From DATFVA01 sp963839165 (GTDB lineage Bacteria > Bacteroidota > Ignavibacteria > Ignavibacteriales > Ignavibacteriaceae), in contig CAWIUG010000011.1 in assembly GCA_963839165.1 (NCBI GenBank), positions 124,001 to 188,000 of the forward strand: 64,000 nucleotides of DNA, read 5' to 3'. Shown in pieces: positions 45,844 through 53,150 of the stretch. Made by a program: the position numbers and the translations under genes. Every line of letters starts with the position of its first letter. Position 1 is the stretch's first letter. The notes under the pieces are model-generated. The model saw nothing but the letters and a program-made list of their open reading frames with translations, had not been told where the DNA came from and did no database searches.

Positions 45844-45966
45844 TCAACTGACTATATCAATTATCCCGTTGTCTTCACGGTTTTCATGCCGAATCTTTCG
45901 CCTGCTCTGCAGGGTATCATATGTAGCTATCCCTGCGAGCACTATCACCATTAAAATCTCTACCAT
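45844..45966 (-). CDS. 40-residue single-span membrane peptide behind a Pho-like promoter
   Basis: A short minus-strand gene too small for standard ORF listing. It encodes 40 residues: MVEILMVIVLAGIATYDTL forms one N-terminal membrane segment, followed by a basic-acidic tail (QSRRKIRHENREDNG). AAGGTGA lies 8 bases before the ATG. Upstream at 46000-46007 is a perfect -7 element (TAGATTTG) and beyond it four 11-base-spaced repeats. These features together make a real small gene likely. The function is unknown; small membrane subunits that tune a larger transporter are a possible class, but no partner is adjacent. Confidence 0.55.
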   Translation of the reverse strand: MVEILMVIVLAGIATYDTLQSRRKIRHENREDNGIIDIVS

Positions 45967-45999
45967 TTTGTTCACCTTTTATTATCTGATTTATCGATC

Positions 46000-46067
46000 C
46001 AAATCTAAATTTTAATTTCCCTATAAATGTTAAGATGCTGTTAAATTAAGATTAAGTTATCGTTAAG
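46000..46067 (-). promoter_or_regulatory. Activated promoter: four 11-base direct repeats plus -7 element
   Basis: Hexamers GTTAAG, GTTAAA, ATTAAG and GTTAAG start at 46029, 46040, 46051 and 46062, exactly 11 bases apart. On the minus strand they read CTTAAC/TTTAAC/CTTAAT, like the Pho boxes of OmpR/PhoB-family regulators. The proximal repeat lies where a -33 element would be, 21 bases upstream of the -7 element TAGATTTG (46000-46007), the usual geometry of a PhoB-activated promoter. The divergent lipoprotein at 46203 may share it. Confidence 0.6.
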
Positions 46068-46202
46068 GGGAGCATATTTTTCCGTTTATCCTTTGTTTGG
46101 TACGCTGATCCAAAATGATCGTTCGCGGCGAAACATAATACCCTCCCATCCGTCATAATTATCAGAAAACCGGTATTCGCAAACTATTTTAAGGAGAGTA
46201 AG

Positions 46203-47168
46203 ATGAAACGAAGAGTTTCTATAATTCAAAAGCTATCAATGCTGCTGTTGCCAGTCATATTATTGATTTCAGCTGCGGGTTGTAGTACATCGAACAAGGG
46301 TACGGCCATGCAGCCGGATCTTAATACCAGGGCAAATCAAACCTTCTCCTTTTATAAGGATGAAGGTGGAAAGAATGTCCGCTGGGAAGTAAACTTTGAT
46401 GATGGTAAAATCAGTTCTCTTTTTAAAGACGGGCAGCGTGTACCCGATAATGAAATTGAAGATTACGAGGATATGATATATCACAGACTTGACAGACTTC
46501 AGAATAAGTCTCAACATATTTCAATTGATTTGAGTGATTTCAAATCAGATATGGGCACATTTAAACATGATATGCAGAAACTAAAAGAGGAAATGAAAGA
46601 TCAGAAGTTTGAATTTAACTTCAATGGTGACGAATTCCGGGATGGAATGGAACAGCTTTCAAAGGAACTTTCAAAATTGAAGGATAAGAAGATCAGAATT
46701 GATTTTGATTCCGATAAGTTCCGTAAAGAAATGAGGGAACTGAAAAAGGATATCGATATACATGTAGATATCAATATGGATGAGCTGGATAAGAACCTTG
46801 ATAAGATGAATGAGGAAATGGATAAGCACAGGGAGGAAATGAGTCATATTAGTATTGATTTAACCGGACTTGATGAAGCAATGGCTCATCTGGATGAAAA
46901 CCTGGCTGAGGTTAAAATAAACCTTAAAGGTCTCGACGTAAAGCTTAAAAAGCTGACTGAATTTATTGATAAGATAAAAGCAGAAATGGTGAAAGATAAG
47001 TTATTGAAGAGTACAGATGAGGAATTAAATCTGGACCTGAATAAAGACAGTATGAAAGTGAATGGTAAGGAAGTTCCGCAGGAATTATTTGAGAAATATA
47101 AGAAGATGTACGAAGAACATTTTAATAAAAAACTTTCTGAAGATAACAATTTCCGTATAATTGATTAA
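46203..47168 (+). CDS. Coiled-coil lipoprotein with strand-helix repeats
   Basis: A 321-residue lipoprotein. The signal peptide (RRVSIIQKLSMLLLPVILLISAAGC) gives Cys27 as the acylated residue. After a short beta region (TFSFYKDEGGKNVRWEVNFD) come about six units of 22-30 residues, each a short strand plus a charged helix: ISIDLSDFKSDMGTFKHDM, FEFNFNGDEFRDGMEQL, IRIDFDSDKFRKEMRELKK, IHVDINMDELDKNLDKM, ISIDLTGLDEAMAHLDENL, VKINLKGLDVKLKKL. The end (LNKDSMKVNGKEVPQELFEKY) resembles the YCII/DUF-type tail of exported repeat proteins in Bacteroidota. Function unknown; a periplasmic structural role is possible. AAGGAG precedes the ATG. Confidence 0.7.
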   Translation: MKRRVSIIQKLSMLLLPVILLISAAGCSTSNKGTAMQPDLNTRANQTFSFYKDEGGKNVRWEVNFDDGKISSLFKDGQRVPDNEIEDYEDMIYHRLDRLQNKSQHISIDLSDFKSDMGTFKHDMQKLKEEMKDQKFEFNFNGDEFRDGMEQLSKELSKLKDKKIRIDFDSDKFRKEMRELKKDIDIHVDINMDELDKNLDKMNEEMDKHREEMSHISIDLTGLDEAMAHLDENLAEVKINLKGLDVKLKKLTEFIDKIKAEMVKDKLLKSTDEELNLDLNKDSMKVNGKEVPQELFEKYKKMYEEHFNKKLSEDNNFRIID

Positions 47169-47194
47169 TTGTTCATCTTCATCTCACACACAGA

Positions 47195-47230
47195 AAAGAG
47201 CGGTGTTCTATTGCCGGAATACCGCTCTTT
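47195..47230 (+). terminator. Rho-independent terminator after the repeat lipoprotein
   Basis: AAAGAGCGGT (47195-47204) and ACCGCTCTTT (47221-47230) form a perfect 10-base stem, followed by AATTTT, 27 bases past the stop codon. Confidence 0.85.
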
Positions 47231-47340
47231 AATTTTAAAGCCCTTATCCTGAAAACTCTTTAACTTTCTTAGTCCTTATTACCGCAATATATTTTGCCAT
47301 ACTCTTTATAAAAGGGAAAATATAAATGTGCTGTCAGAGA

Positions 47341-47394
47341 GCCAACGGAAGCCGGGCTGGCTGGAAATCATCCAGGGGGATATCAAGGCCCGGC
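47341..47394. other. Structured intergenic element of unknown type
   Basis: GCCGGGC (47351-47357) pairs with GCCCGGC (47388-47394), enclosing a second stem CTGGA/TCCAG (47361-47375). The element is far more GC-rich than the surrounding AT-rich gap (47231-47485). Its strand is unknown. On the minus strand a 23-codon frame (47405 to 47334) spans the element without a ribosome-binding site. It may be a structured RNA; I do not recognise the family. Confidence 0.4.
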
Positions 47395-47484
47395 AAATCA
47401 CCCATATATAACAATATTATTTATTGAAGCAATGGTGATTTCATTCAGATGAATATAACAGCTGCGGGGAGAAGTTAAAACAGA

Positions 47485-47524
47485 AGAGGCTGTCTCACAA
47501 ATCAAGGACTTGCAGACAGCCTCT
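47485..47524. terminator. Short hairpin of the GAGGCTGTCT family
   Basis: AGAGGCTGTCT (47485-47495) and AGACAGCCTCT (47514-47524) form a perfect 11-base stem with an 18-base loop. It lies 10 bases after the stop of the minus-strand beta-barrel gene, so it should terminate that transcript. Its ends match those of the larger elements at 27.5 and 43.5 kb, as if the interior had been deleted. Confidence 0.7.
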
Positions 47525-47533
47525 ATGAATTCG

Positions 47534-48238
47534 TTAGAAATAGAAGTTAATGCCGAGACTTCCTGTCATTGTTCCGAACCATGAAGCACTTGGACCCTTT
47601 GTTGTAACGCTGGTGCTTCCACTGGTAGTGGTTTGTTCCGGTTGACTAAAGCTCAGGAATCCCAGGTGGTAGTCAGCGCTCAGAGAAAAACCATTAGCAA
47701 TAAAGTATTGTGCGCCAAAATTCAGTCCAACACCAAAAGAAGAGGCTGAAAGCTCTGTTTTATAAGGGTTTGTGCCCGTTGTTTCCTGTGTAGACGAAAG
47801 AGAACCGAAAGAAAGTTCAGCACCTGCCCATACAGATACATCCTCGAACTTAGGCTGGAAATAACGGTTTACAAACGCTGTAATTCCGAATTCTGTGCCG
47901 CTGAATTTATTCTGTCCGCCGCCATCAATATCCTGTGTGCTGGAATTTGATCCAAAATCCAGTACTCCTCCTACTGCCCAGGCAGTAGAAATAAAGTATC
48001 CGTATTTTATACCGTAAAGGGACATTTGTCCTATTCCACTCTCACCGTTGTAGGTAGGGACAATAGCTGCAAGTTTGCCGTTGAAATTGTCGACTCCCGG
48101 GGTCCATTGGAATCCTGTAAAGGATGTACCCTGCTGAAGTTCAGCTCTGTATCCCGCGGGGGCTTCAGGAGCATTTTGTGCGTAAACCATTGAAGCCAGA
48201 ATAAGAACACTTAAAAGAACTGTAAAAGAACGAATCAT
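47534..48238 (-). CDS. Outer-membrane beta-barrel protein (porin-like)
   Basis: A 234-residue exported protein with signal peptide MIRSFTVLLSVLILASMVYAQ. The mature part is an 8-strand-type barrel pattern: GKLAAIVPTYNGESGIGQMS, YFISTAWAVGGVLDFGS, FGITAFVNRYFQP, VWAGAELSFGS, FGVGLNFGAQYFIANGFSLS, ADYHLGFLSFS, and the closing GSLGINFYF with a terminal Phe. This is the outer_membrane_beta-barrel group common in Bacteroidota (OmpW/OmpX-like in size). The function is unknown. It stands alone, with a hairpin right after the stop. Confidence 0.75.
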   Translation of the reverse strand: MIRSFTVLLSVLILASMVYAQNAPEAPAGYRAELQQGTSFTGFQWTPGVDNFNGKLAAIVPTYNGESGIGQMSLYGIKYGYFISTAWAVGGVLDFGSNSSTQDIDGGGQNKFSGTEFGITAFVNRYFQPKFEDVSVWAGAELSFGSLSSTQETTGTNPYKTELSASSFGVGLNFGAQYFIANGFSLSADYHLGFLSFSQPEQTTTSGSTSVTTKGPSASWFGTMTGSLGINFYF

Positions 48239-48475
48239 ATTAGTACCTCGTTGTGTATATTGATTATGTTTGGTTAGATAGAAGGTTATTAATTAAATGA
48301 ATTGACTTAGAAAAATCAAAACGATTCTCTCTGATCTGGGGGTAATGAACTTTCAATATGTTAAAGTCCAAAAATGTACCGGAATAGTTATTGGGATTTT
48401 TTTCTCGCAGAAAAGTATGAAATTAAATATATAAAAACAATAGGAATATTGTATTTACTTAAAGTAATTTATTAG

Positions 48476-49090
48476 CTATGTCAGTTCGGTAAGAGATCTT
48501 TTTAAGCTGAGCAAAAGTGTATCTGCTTTGCATCCTTCTTCGGGCGGGGTAAGACTTTTATATTTAACCAGGGCGTTGAATGCATCTTCGTATTCTTCGT
48601 TCAGAGCATAGACAAGTCCAAGATTAAAATAAATATTAGGAAAATCAGGCTCAATTTCCACAGCAATTTCATAATGAAGCCGGGCCAGTCTGAAATCATT
48701 CTGTTCAAAGTATAAATTTGCCAGGTTATAGTGAGCCTCAAGGTGACGGGGTTCGTATTTCAGGCACCCTGTGAAATAATCGAATGCCTTCAGTGTATTT
48801 CCCGAATGTGTTTCAAGGATTCCCAGGTTGCAATTTGCATCCGCAATACAGTCCTCTGAGATTATTGCTTTTAAATAAGCCTCCTGGGCACCCGGATCGC
48901 CCCTTTCATCGAGCCAGAGCGCTTCTTCAAATGGAGTAAACCTTGAAGGCAGCTGAAGTACTTTTGCCTCGCCGGAAGCAAATAAATTTAACTGGCCTTC
49001 CTTTTCAAGGTCTTTTGATTTTCGTTTTCTGGCCCGCTTATACCCCAGTCTTGAAGGGCCTGCCGTTTCTAATTGTATTACTTTTGCCAA
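48476..49090 (-). CDS. TPR protein encoded directly after Ku
   Basis: A 204-residue protein with a basic N-terminus (about 15-30: RLGYKRARKRKSKDLEKE), then a linker, then four or so TPR units (DANCNLGILETHSGNTLKAF, AHYNLANLYFEQNDFRLARL, IYFNLGLVYALNEEYEDAF). The N-terminus could bind nucleic acid. Similar TPR proteins with a basic or MerR-like head lie beside ku in other bacteria. The gene starts three bases after the Ku stop, so the two are almost certainly co-expressed. A non-homologous end-joining accessory role is inference from that spacing only. Confidence 0.7.
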   Translation of the reverse strand: MAKVIQLETAGPSRLGYKRARKRKSKDLEKEGQLNLFASGEAKVLQLPSRFTPFEEALWLDERGDPGAQEAYLKAIISEDCIADANCNLGILETHSGNTLKAFDYFTGCLKYEPRHLEAHYNLANLYFEQNDFRLARLHYEIAVEIEPDFPNIYFNLGLVYALNEEYEDAFNALVKYKSLTPPEEGCKADTLLLSLKRSLTELT

Positions 49091-49093
49091 ATC

Positions 49094-49948
49094 TTACGCC
49101 TGTTTTCTCTGCTTTGTTTGTTTCTTCGCCGGTTTTGCAGCTTTCTTTTTTCCCTTTGCCTTCTCCATCGGCATTTTCTGTTTTTTGGCCTCTTCCAGAC
49201 TTTCCTTCAAAGCCTGCATCATATCCACAACAGGTTTAATCTCCTCTTCTGTGGAAACTATCTCTCTGCCTTCGATCTTTGCCTGGATAAGATCTTTTAA
49301 TGCAACCTGGTAATGATCATCCATGTTTATGTCATTGAGCTTTATTGCCATGGAGTCAACAAGTGTCTTTGCAAGTTTAAGCTGTTCCTTGTTTGATTTC
49401 AATCCATTTAACAAAGGTACTTCTTTAATATTTCTGATCTCATCAGGGTATCGAAGCTTATACATAACCACACCGTTCTCCCTGGGAGAAAGCATAACAA
49501 TATCCTCCCTGTCTCTTATAACGACACGTCCGACCGCCATTTTTCCCGTTTCTTTCAGGGTTTGCATAAGCAATGAATATGCGCCGGCTGCTACTTCACC
49601 ATCGGGTCCTAAATAATAAGGTGTATCAAATAATGTCGGATCAACTTCCTTATCTTCAACAAATCCCTCAATCTCAATTATTTTTGTACTTTTAATCTTG
49701 ATCTTTTCAATATCCTCCTGCTCTACAATAACGTACTGATCAGGTTCGTATTCATAACCTTTGGTTATTTCATTCTGAGAAAGGGACTTTCCGCATTTTT
49801 TACATTTTTTATCATAACCTACTCTTCCGTTATCTTCTTTATGAAGCTGGTTGAAGCTTATTGAGCTTTTAGATTCAATCGCTCCGTAAACCCTTACAGG
49901 AATTGTTACAAGAGAAAACCGGATATGGCCTTTCCAAATAGCTCTCAT
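49094..49948 (-). CDS. ku: Ku protein for bacterial non-homologous end joining
   Basis: Bacterial Ku is a homodimeric ring that binds double-strand DNA ends and recruits LigD. The 284-residue protein begins RAIWKGHIRFSLVTIPVRVYG and contains FNQLHKEDNGRVGYDKKCK, the zinc-free cysteine pair CKKCGK, and YEPDQYVIVEQEDIEKIK, all standard. The C-terminal tail is lysine-rich (KAKGKKKAAKPAKKQTKQ), a type known to extend DNA contact. No ligD is in the window. The upstream region has an ATTG and a TATACTTTG that loosely resemble a promoter. A TPR gene follows three bases after the stop. Confidence 0.93.
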   Translation of the reverse strand: MRAIWKGHIRFSLVTIPVRVYGAIESKSSISFNQLHKEDNGRVGYDKKCKKCGKSLSQNEITKGYEYEPDQYVIVEQEDIEKIKIKSTKIIEIEGFVEDKEVDPTLFDTPYYLGPDGEVAAGAYSLLMQTLKETGKMAVGRVVIRDREDIVMLSPRENGVVMYKLRYPDEIRNIKEVPLLNGLKSNKEQLKLAKTLVDSMAIKLNDINMDDHYQVALKDLIQAKIEGREIVSTEEEIKPVVDMMQALKESLEEAKKQKMPMEKAKGKKKAAKPAKKQTKQRKQA

Positions 49949-50090
49949 TCAGAACCTCATGGTTAATTAAATTTATTGTTGTAAACAAAGTATATGACAA
50001 TAGTACAATTTTCTTAAATAAGCAATAAAAATTATTGAGCTAAGCAACAGCTCAACCAGGATCTTTTCATAAGGCAATTGATCCAGCCGT

Positions 50091-50120
50091 TTTGTGAAGT
50101 TTTATTTAATAGGTAATTTG
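50091..50120 (+). promoter_or_regulatory. Bacteroidota-type promoter for the first GDH gene
   Basis: TTTG (50091-50094) and TAATTTG (50114-50120) are separated by 19 bases. The -7 element is one base shorter than consensus. Predicted transcription starts near 50127. This argues against the ATG at 50129 and for the ATG at 50150, which has GGAG seven bases upstream. Confidence 0.5.
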
Positions 50121-50149
50121 AATAGAATATGAAAAAAACGGAGTTATTT

Positions 50150-51580
50150 ATGGCAATTGATGTAAGCGGAAAACGCCAGCATAGTTTTTTTGATGATGTT
50201 TTAAGATATTTCGAAAAAGCTGCTTCTTATACAAAATATCCCCAGGGTCTGCTTGACCAGATAAAATACTGCAATAGTGTTTATAGAATGAGATTTCCCG
50301 TAAGGATAAAAGACAGCATAGAGGTATTCACTGCTTATCGTGTTGAACATAGTCAGCACAAACTGCCTGTAAAAGGAGGAATAAGGTTCAGTCTTTCGGT
50401 CAACCAGGATGAAGTAATGGCCCTGGCCGCCTTAATGACGTACAAATGTGCTGTAGTTGAAGTTCCTTTTGGAGGCGCTAAAGGGGGAGTAAAGATAAAT
50501 CCCAAATTATACACTGAAGTGGAACTGGAAAACATTACCCGACGATATACCTCGGAACTCATCAAGAAGAACTTCATTGGACCAGGTATCGATGTTCCGG
50601 CACCTGATTATGGTACAAGTGGAAGAGAGATGGCATGGATATCAGATACTTATGCCGCGTTCAATCCCGGTCAGATTGATGCCTATGCATGCGTTACAGG
50701 AAAACCAATCAGTCAGGGTGGTGTGCATGGCAGAGAAGCCGCTACTGGAAGAGGTGTTTATTATGGTGTGAGAGAAGCTGTCTGCCAGGAGGAAGATATG
50801 AAAAAGTTAGGATTGGAAATCGGGATTGAGGGAAAAAGGATAGTAATACAAGGACTCGGGAACGTTGGTTACCATACCGCTAAATGTTTTCAGGAGGGTG
50901 GTGCTTTGATTACAACTATTGCCGAGTATGAAGGGGCTATTCATAATGCCAAAGGTCTTGACGTGGAGGCGGTTAAAAAGCACAGGGACGAGACCGGTTC
51001 CATTCTGAATTTCAAAAATTCCAAAAATATTAAACATACTGCTGAGGCACTTGAACTTGAATGCGATATATTAATTCCCGCAGCTTTAGAAAACCAGATA
51101 AACAGTGAGAATGCGGGAAAAATAAAAGCTAAAATAATTGCAGAAGCAGCGAATGGTCCTGTCACCCCTGAAGCAGAAGAAATTCTACTGAAGAAAAAAA
51201 TAATGATTATTCCCGATTTATTTCTTAATGCCGGCGGTGTAACTGTGTCTTATTTTGAATGGCTGAAAAATCTCTCTCATATAAGATTCGGCAGAATGGG
51301 TAAGAGATATGAGGAGAAACTCAACAGGACGCTGGTGGATTCAATTGAATCGGCCATAGGAAAAAAGCTTAACGACTCATCAAAAAGAGTTATTATTCAC
51401 GGAGCTGAAGAGGAAGACCTTGTTAATTCAGGTCTTGAAGAAACTATGATCCTGGCGTTCAATGAAATAAGAAAAACCTGGAAGGAAAACCCCAAAATAA
51501 AAGATTTGAGAACTGCGGCCTTTGTTAACGCTATAGATAAAATAGCCACTTCGTATATGGCCCTTGGGATATTCCCTTAG
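50150..51580 (+). CDS. Glu/Leu/Phe/Val dehydrogenase family protein (GDH paralog 1)
   Basis: An oxidative-deamination type dehydrogenase, 476 residues from the ATG at 50150 (GGAG ribosome-binding site). Family motifs: the substrate Lys in LPVKGGIRFS, the catalytic Lys in VPFGGAKGGVKINP, the Asp in IDVPAPDYGTSGREMAW, the loop VTGKPISQGGVHGREAATGRG and the Rossmann fold IQGLGNVGYHTAKCF. An acidic residue after the second strand (IAEYEGAI) suggests NAD preference. The C-terminus is longer than usual. It belongs to a different branch from the three dehydrogenases on the opposite strand. The gene converges on GDH paralog 2, 109 bases apart. Glutamate is the likely but unproven substrate. Confidence 0.9.
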   Translation: MAIDVSGKRQHSFFDDVLRYFEKAASYTKYPQGLLDQIKYCNSVYRMRFPVRIKDSIEVFTAYRVEHSQHKLPVKGGIRFSLSVNQDEVMALAALMTYKCAVVEVPFGGAKGGVKINPKLYTEVELENITRRYTSELIKKNFIGPGIDVPAPDYGTSGREMAWISDTYAAFNPGQIDAYACVTGKPISQGGVHGREAATGRGVYYGVREAVCQEEDMKKLGLEIGIEGKRIVIQGLGNVGYHTAKCFQEGGALITTIAEYEGAIHNAKGLDVEAVKKHRDETGSILNFKNSKNIKHTAEALELECDILIPAALENQINSENAGKIKAKIIAEAANGPVTPEAEEILLKKKIMIIPDLFLNAGGVTVSYFEWLKNLSHIRFGRMGKRYEEKLNRTLVDSIESAIGKKLNDSSKRVIIHGAEEEDLVNSGLEETMILAFNEIRKTWKENPKIKDLRTAAFVNAIDKIATSYMALGIFP

Positions 51581-51689
51581 ATTAATACGGGGATTGCTTC
51601 GTTCGGAGACTAGCTGGCAAAGAAAGTGGGCGGTGAAGGAACAGCCGGATAACCTTAAACCATAATCAGGCCGAACCGCCTTCAGGTAA

Positions 51690-52937
51690 CTATACCCACC
51701 CACGGAGCTTGCAGGCTTCTGCAACGCGGGCTACGCCTACTACCATCGCACCAAGGCGGGGATGAACCTTCTTCTCTTTAATAGCCTCATCAACACGATA
51801 GTAAGCCTTGGTCAGTTTTTCATCCACCAGTTTGTGTATTGTATCTTCGTCCCAGAAGAAAGCATATTTATCCTGCACCATTTCAAGATAAGAAACAGTA
51901 ACCCCTCCCGCACTTGCGAGAATATCAGGAATTATATGTATGCCTTTTTCATAGAGAATAATGTCTGCTTCAGGCGTTGTAGGTCCGTTAGCCAGTTCAC
52001 AGATTATCTTTGCCTTAATACTTTCAGCATTCTCCTTATGAATTGAATTTTCCAACGCTGCCGGATATAATACATTTACGTCCAGTTCAAGAAGTTCATT
52101 ATGTCCTATCTCCTTCGAACCGGGAAAGCCTTTAACAGAACCTTTCTTCAACTTATATGTAACCAGCTCTTTTGTATCAAAACCTTTTTCATTAAAAATA
52201 GCCGCCTTTGAATCACTGACAGCCACTAGTTTTCCCCCTCCCAAAATTTCCTGGTGAAGAAGCGCTGCACGCTGACCGGCATTTCCAAAGCCCTGGATTG
52301 CGTAAGTTCCTGCAGGATCCACATTGAGCTGCCTGCAGGCTTCCCTAACTGTGATCACACCTCCGCGTGCGGTAGCATCGCGTCTTCCTTCGGTTCCTCC
52401 TATCTGTGTCGGCTTATCTGTAAAAGAACCCGGATGATGCTGATTAATAATAGTTTCATATTCGTCCATCATCCAGGCCATGGTTTGAGGGTTTGTATAC
52501 ACATCGGGAGCCGGAACATCCTTATCTACACCTATCATGGGCGCGATTGCCCTGACATATTCCCGTGAAAGGTTTTCAAGTTCTCGAGCCGACAATTCCT
52601 TTGGATTACAGCATATCCCTCCTTTTGCTCCTCCCAGCGGAAGATCAACTACTGCGGTTTTCCAGGTCATCCAGCATCCCAATGCTCTTATTGTATCAAT
52701 GGTTTCATCAGGATGGAACCGGATTCCTCCTTTTGCAGGTCCTCTTGCAAAGTTATATTGTACCCGGTACCCCTGGAATATTTTTACCGTTCCCGAATCC
52801 ATCTTCACATGGAGTGTAAAATTAAATTCTCTCTGGGGGAGGCTGAGCAGCCTTGCTGTCGGCTCATCCAGGTTTAACATTTTAGCAGCTTCAAGTATCT
52901 GTTGTTGTGCAACGCGAAACGAATTATAAGATTCCAT
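51690..52937 (-). CDS. Glutamate dehydrogenase family protein (GDH paralog 2)
   Basis: A 415-residue dehydrogenase of the compact hexameric branch shared with Bacillus RocG and archaeal enzymes. Motifs: RVQYNFARGPAKGGIRFHP, VDLPLGGAKGGICCNP (catalytic Lys), DKDVPAPDVYTNPQTMAWMM and Rossmann IQGFGNAGQRAALLHQ; it ends with AVARVAEACKLRGW-like sequence typical of this group. I start at the ATG at 52937: GAGGA lies 9 bases upstream, and the frame before it opens only at a TTG. The ATG lies one base after the stop of the zinc-ribbon gene, so it is the last gene of that operon. NAD or dual specificity is likely but not shown. Confidence 0.92.
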   Translation of the reverse strand: MESYNSFRVAQQQILEAAKMLNLDEPTARLLSLPQREFNFTLHVKMDSGTVKIFQGYRVQYNFARGPAKGGIRFHPDETIDTIRALGCWMTWKTAVVDLPLGGAKGGICCNPKELSARELENLSREYVRAIAPMIGVDKDVPAPDVYTNPQTMAWMMDEYETIINQHHPGSFTDKPTQIGGTEGRRDATARGGVITVREACRQLNVDPAGTYAIQGFGNAGQRAALLHQEILGGGKLVAVSDSKAAIFNEKGFDTKELVTYKLKKGSVKGFPGSKEIGHNELLELDVNVLYPAALENSIHKENAESIKAKIICELANGPTTPEADIILYEKGIHIIPDILASAGGVTVSYLEMVQDKYAFFWDEDTIHKLVDEKLTKAYYRVDEAIKEKKVHPRLGAMVVGVARVAEACKLRGWV

Positions 52938-52938
52938 T

Positions 52939-53139
52939 TTATTCTTCCTCAAACTTTGATGGATTATCCTGATCTTTAGGCGTTTCCTTCTTAAGATCGG
53001 GTTCCAGAATTATACGGTACCAGCAGTTTTTACAGGTAATTGCTCTGTCAACCTTTAATAATACCTGCTGCCAGGGACTAAGTTTATGTCCGCAATGCGG
53101 ACAGGTTTCCGGAATTTTTGATTGATCTTCCATAAGCAT
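52939..53139 (-). CDS. Small zinc-ribbon protein
   Basis: A 66-residue protein with a four-cysteine zinc ribbon: Cys13 and Cys16 (CPHCGHKLSPWQ) and Cys36 and Cys39 (TCKNCWYRI), followed by an acidic tail. Zinc ribbons of this kind mediate protein or nucleic-acid contacts. An alternative ATG at 53133 would remove two residues. It lies between the receiver/ATP-grasp gene (12-base gap) and GDH paralog 2 (one-base gap), so the three share a message. I infer an adaptor or small regulatory subunit, without direct evidence. Confidence 0.7.
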   Translation of the reverse strand: MLMEDQSKIPETCPHCGHKLSPWQQVLLKVDRAITCKNCWYRIILEPDLKKETPKDQDNPSKFEEE

Positions 53140-53150
53140 TCTTTACAATT

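Noticed and set aside
50129..50149. Upstream ATG for GDH paralog 1
   Set aside because: It would sit at the predicted transcription start; the ATG at 50150 has its own GGAG site.
51581..51689. Structured RNA in the gap between convergent GDH genes
   Set aside because: Only a short GGCGGT/ACCGCC stem is evident; not enough to propose a defined RNA or a clear terminator.
52254..52929. Plus-strand frames of 84-130 codons opposite GDH paralog 2
   Set aside because: Antisense to strongly conserved GDH motifs; their composition mirrors the reverse complement of the gene.
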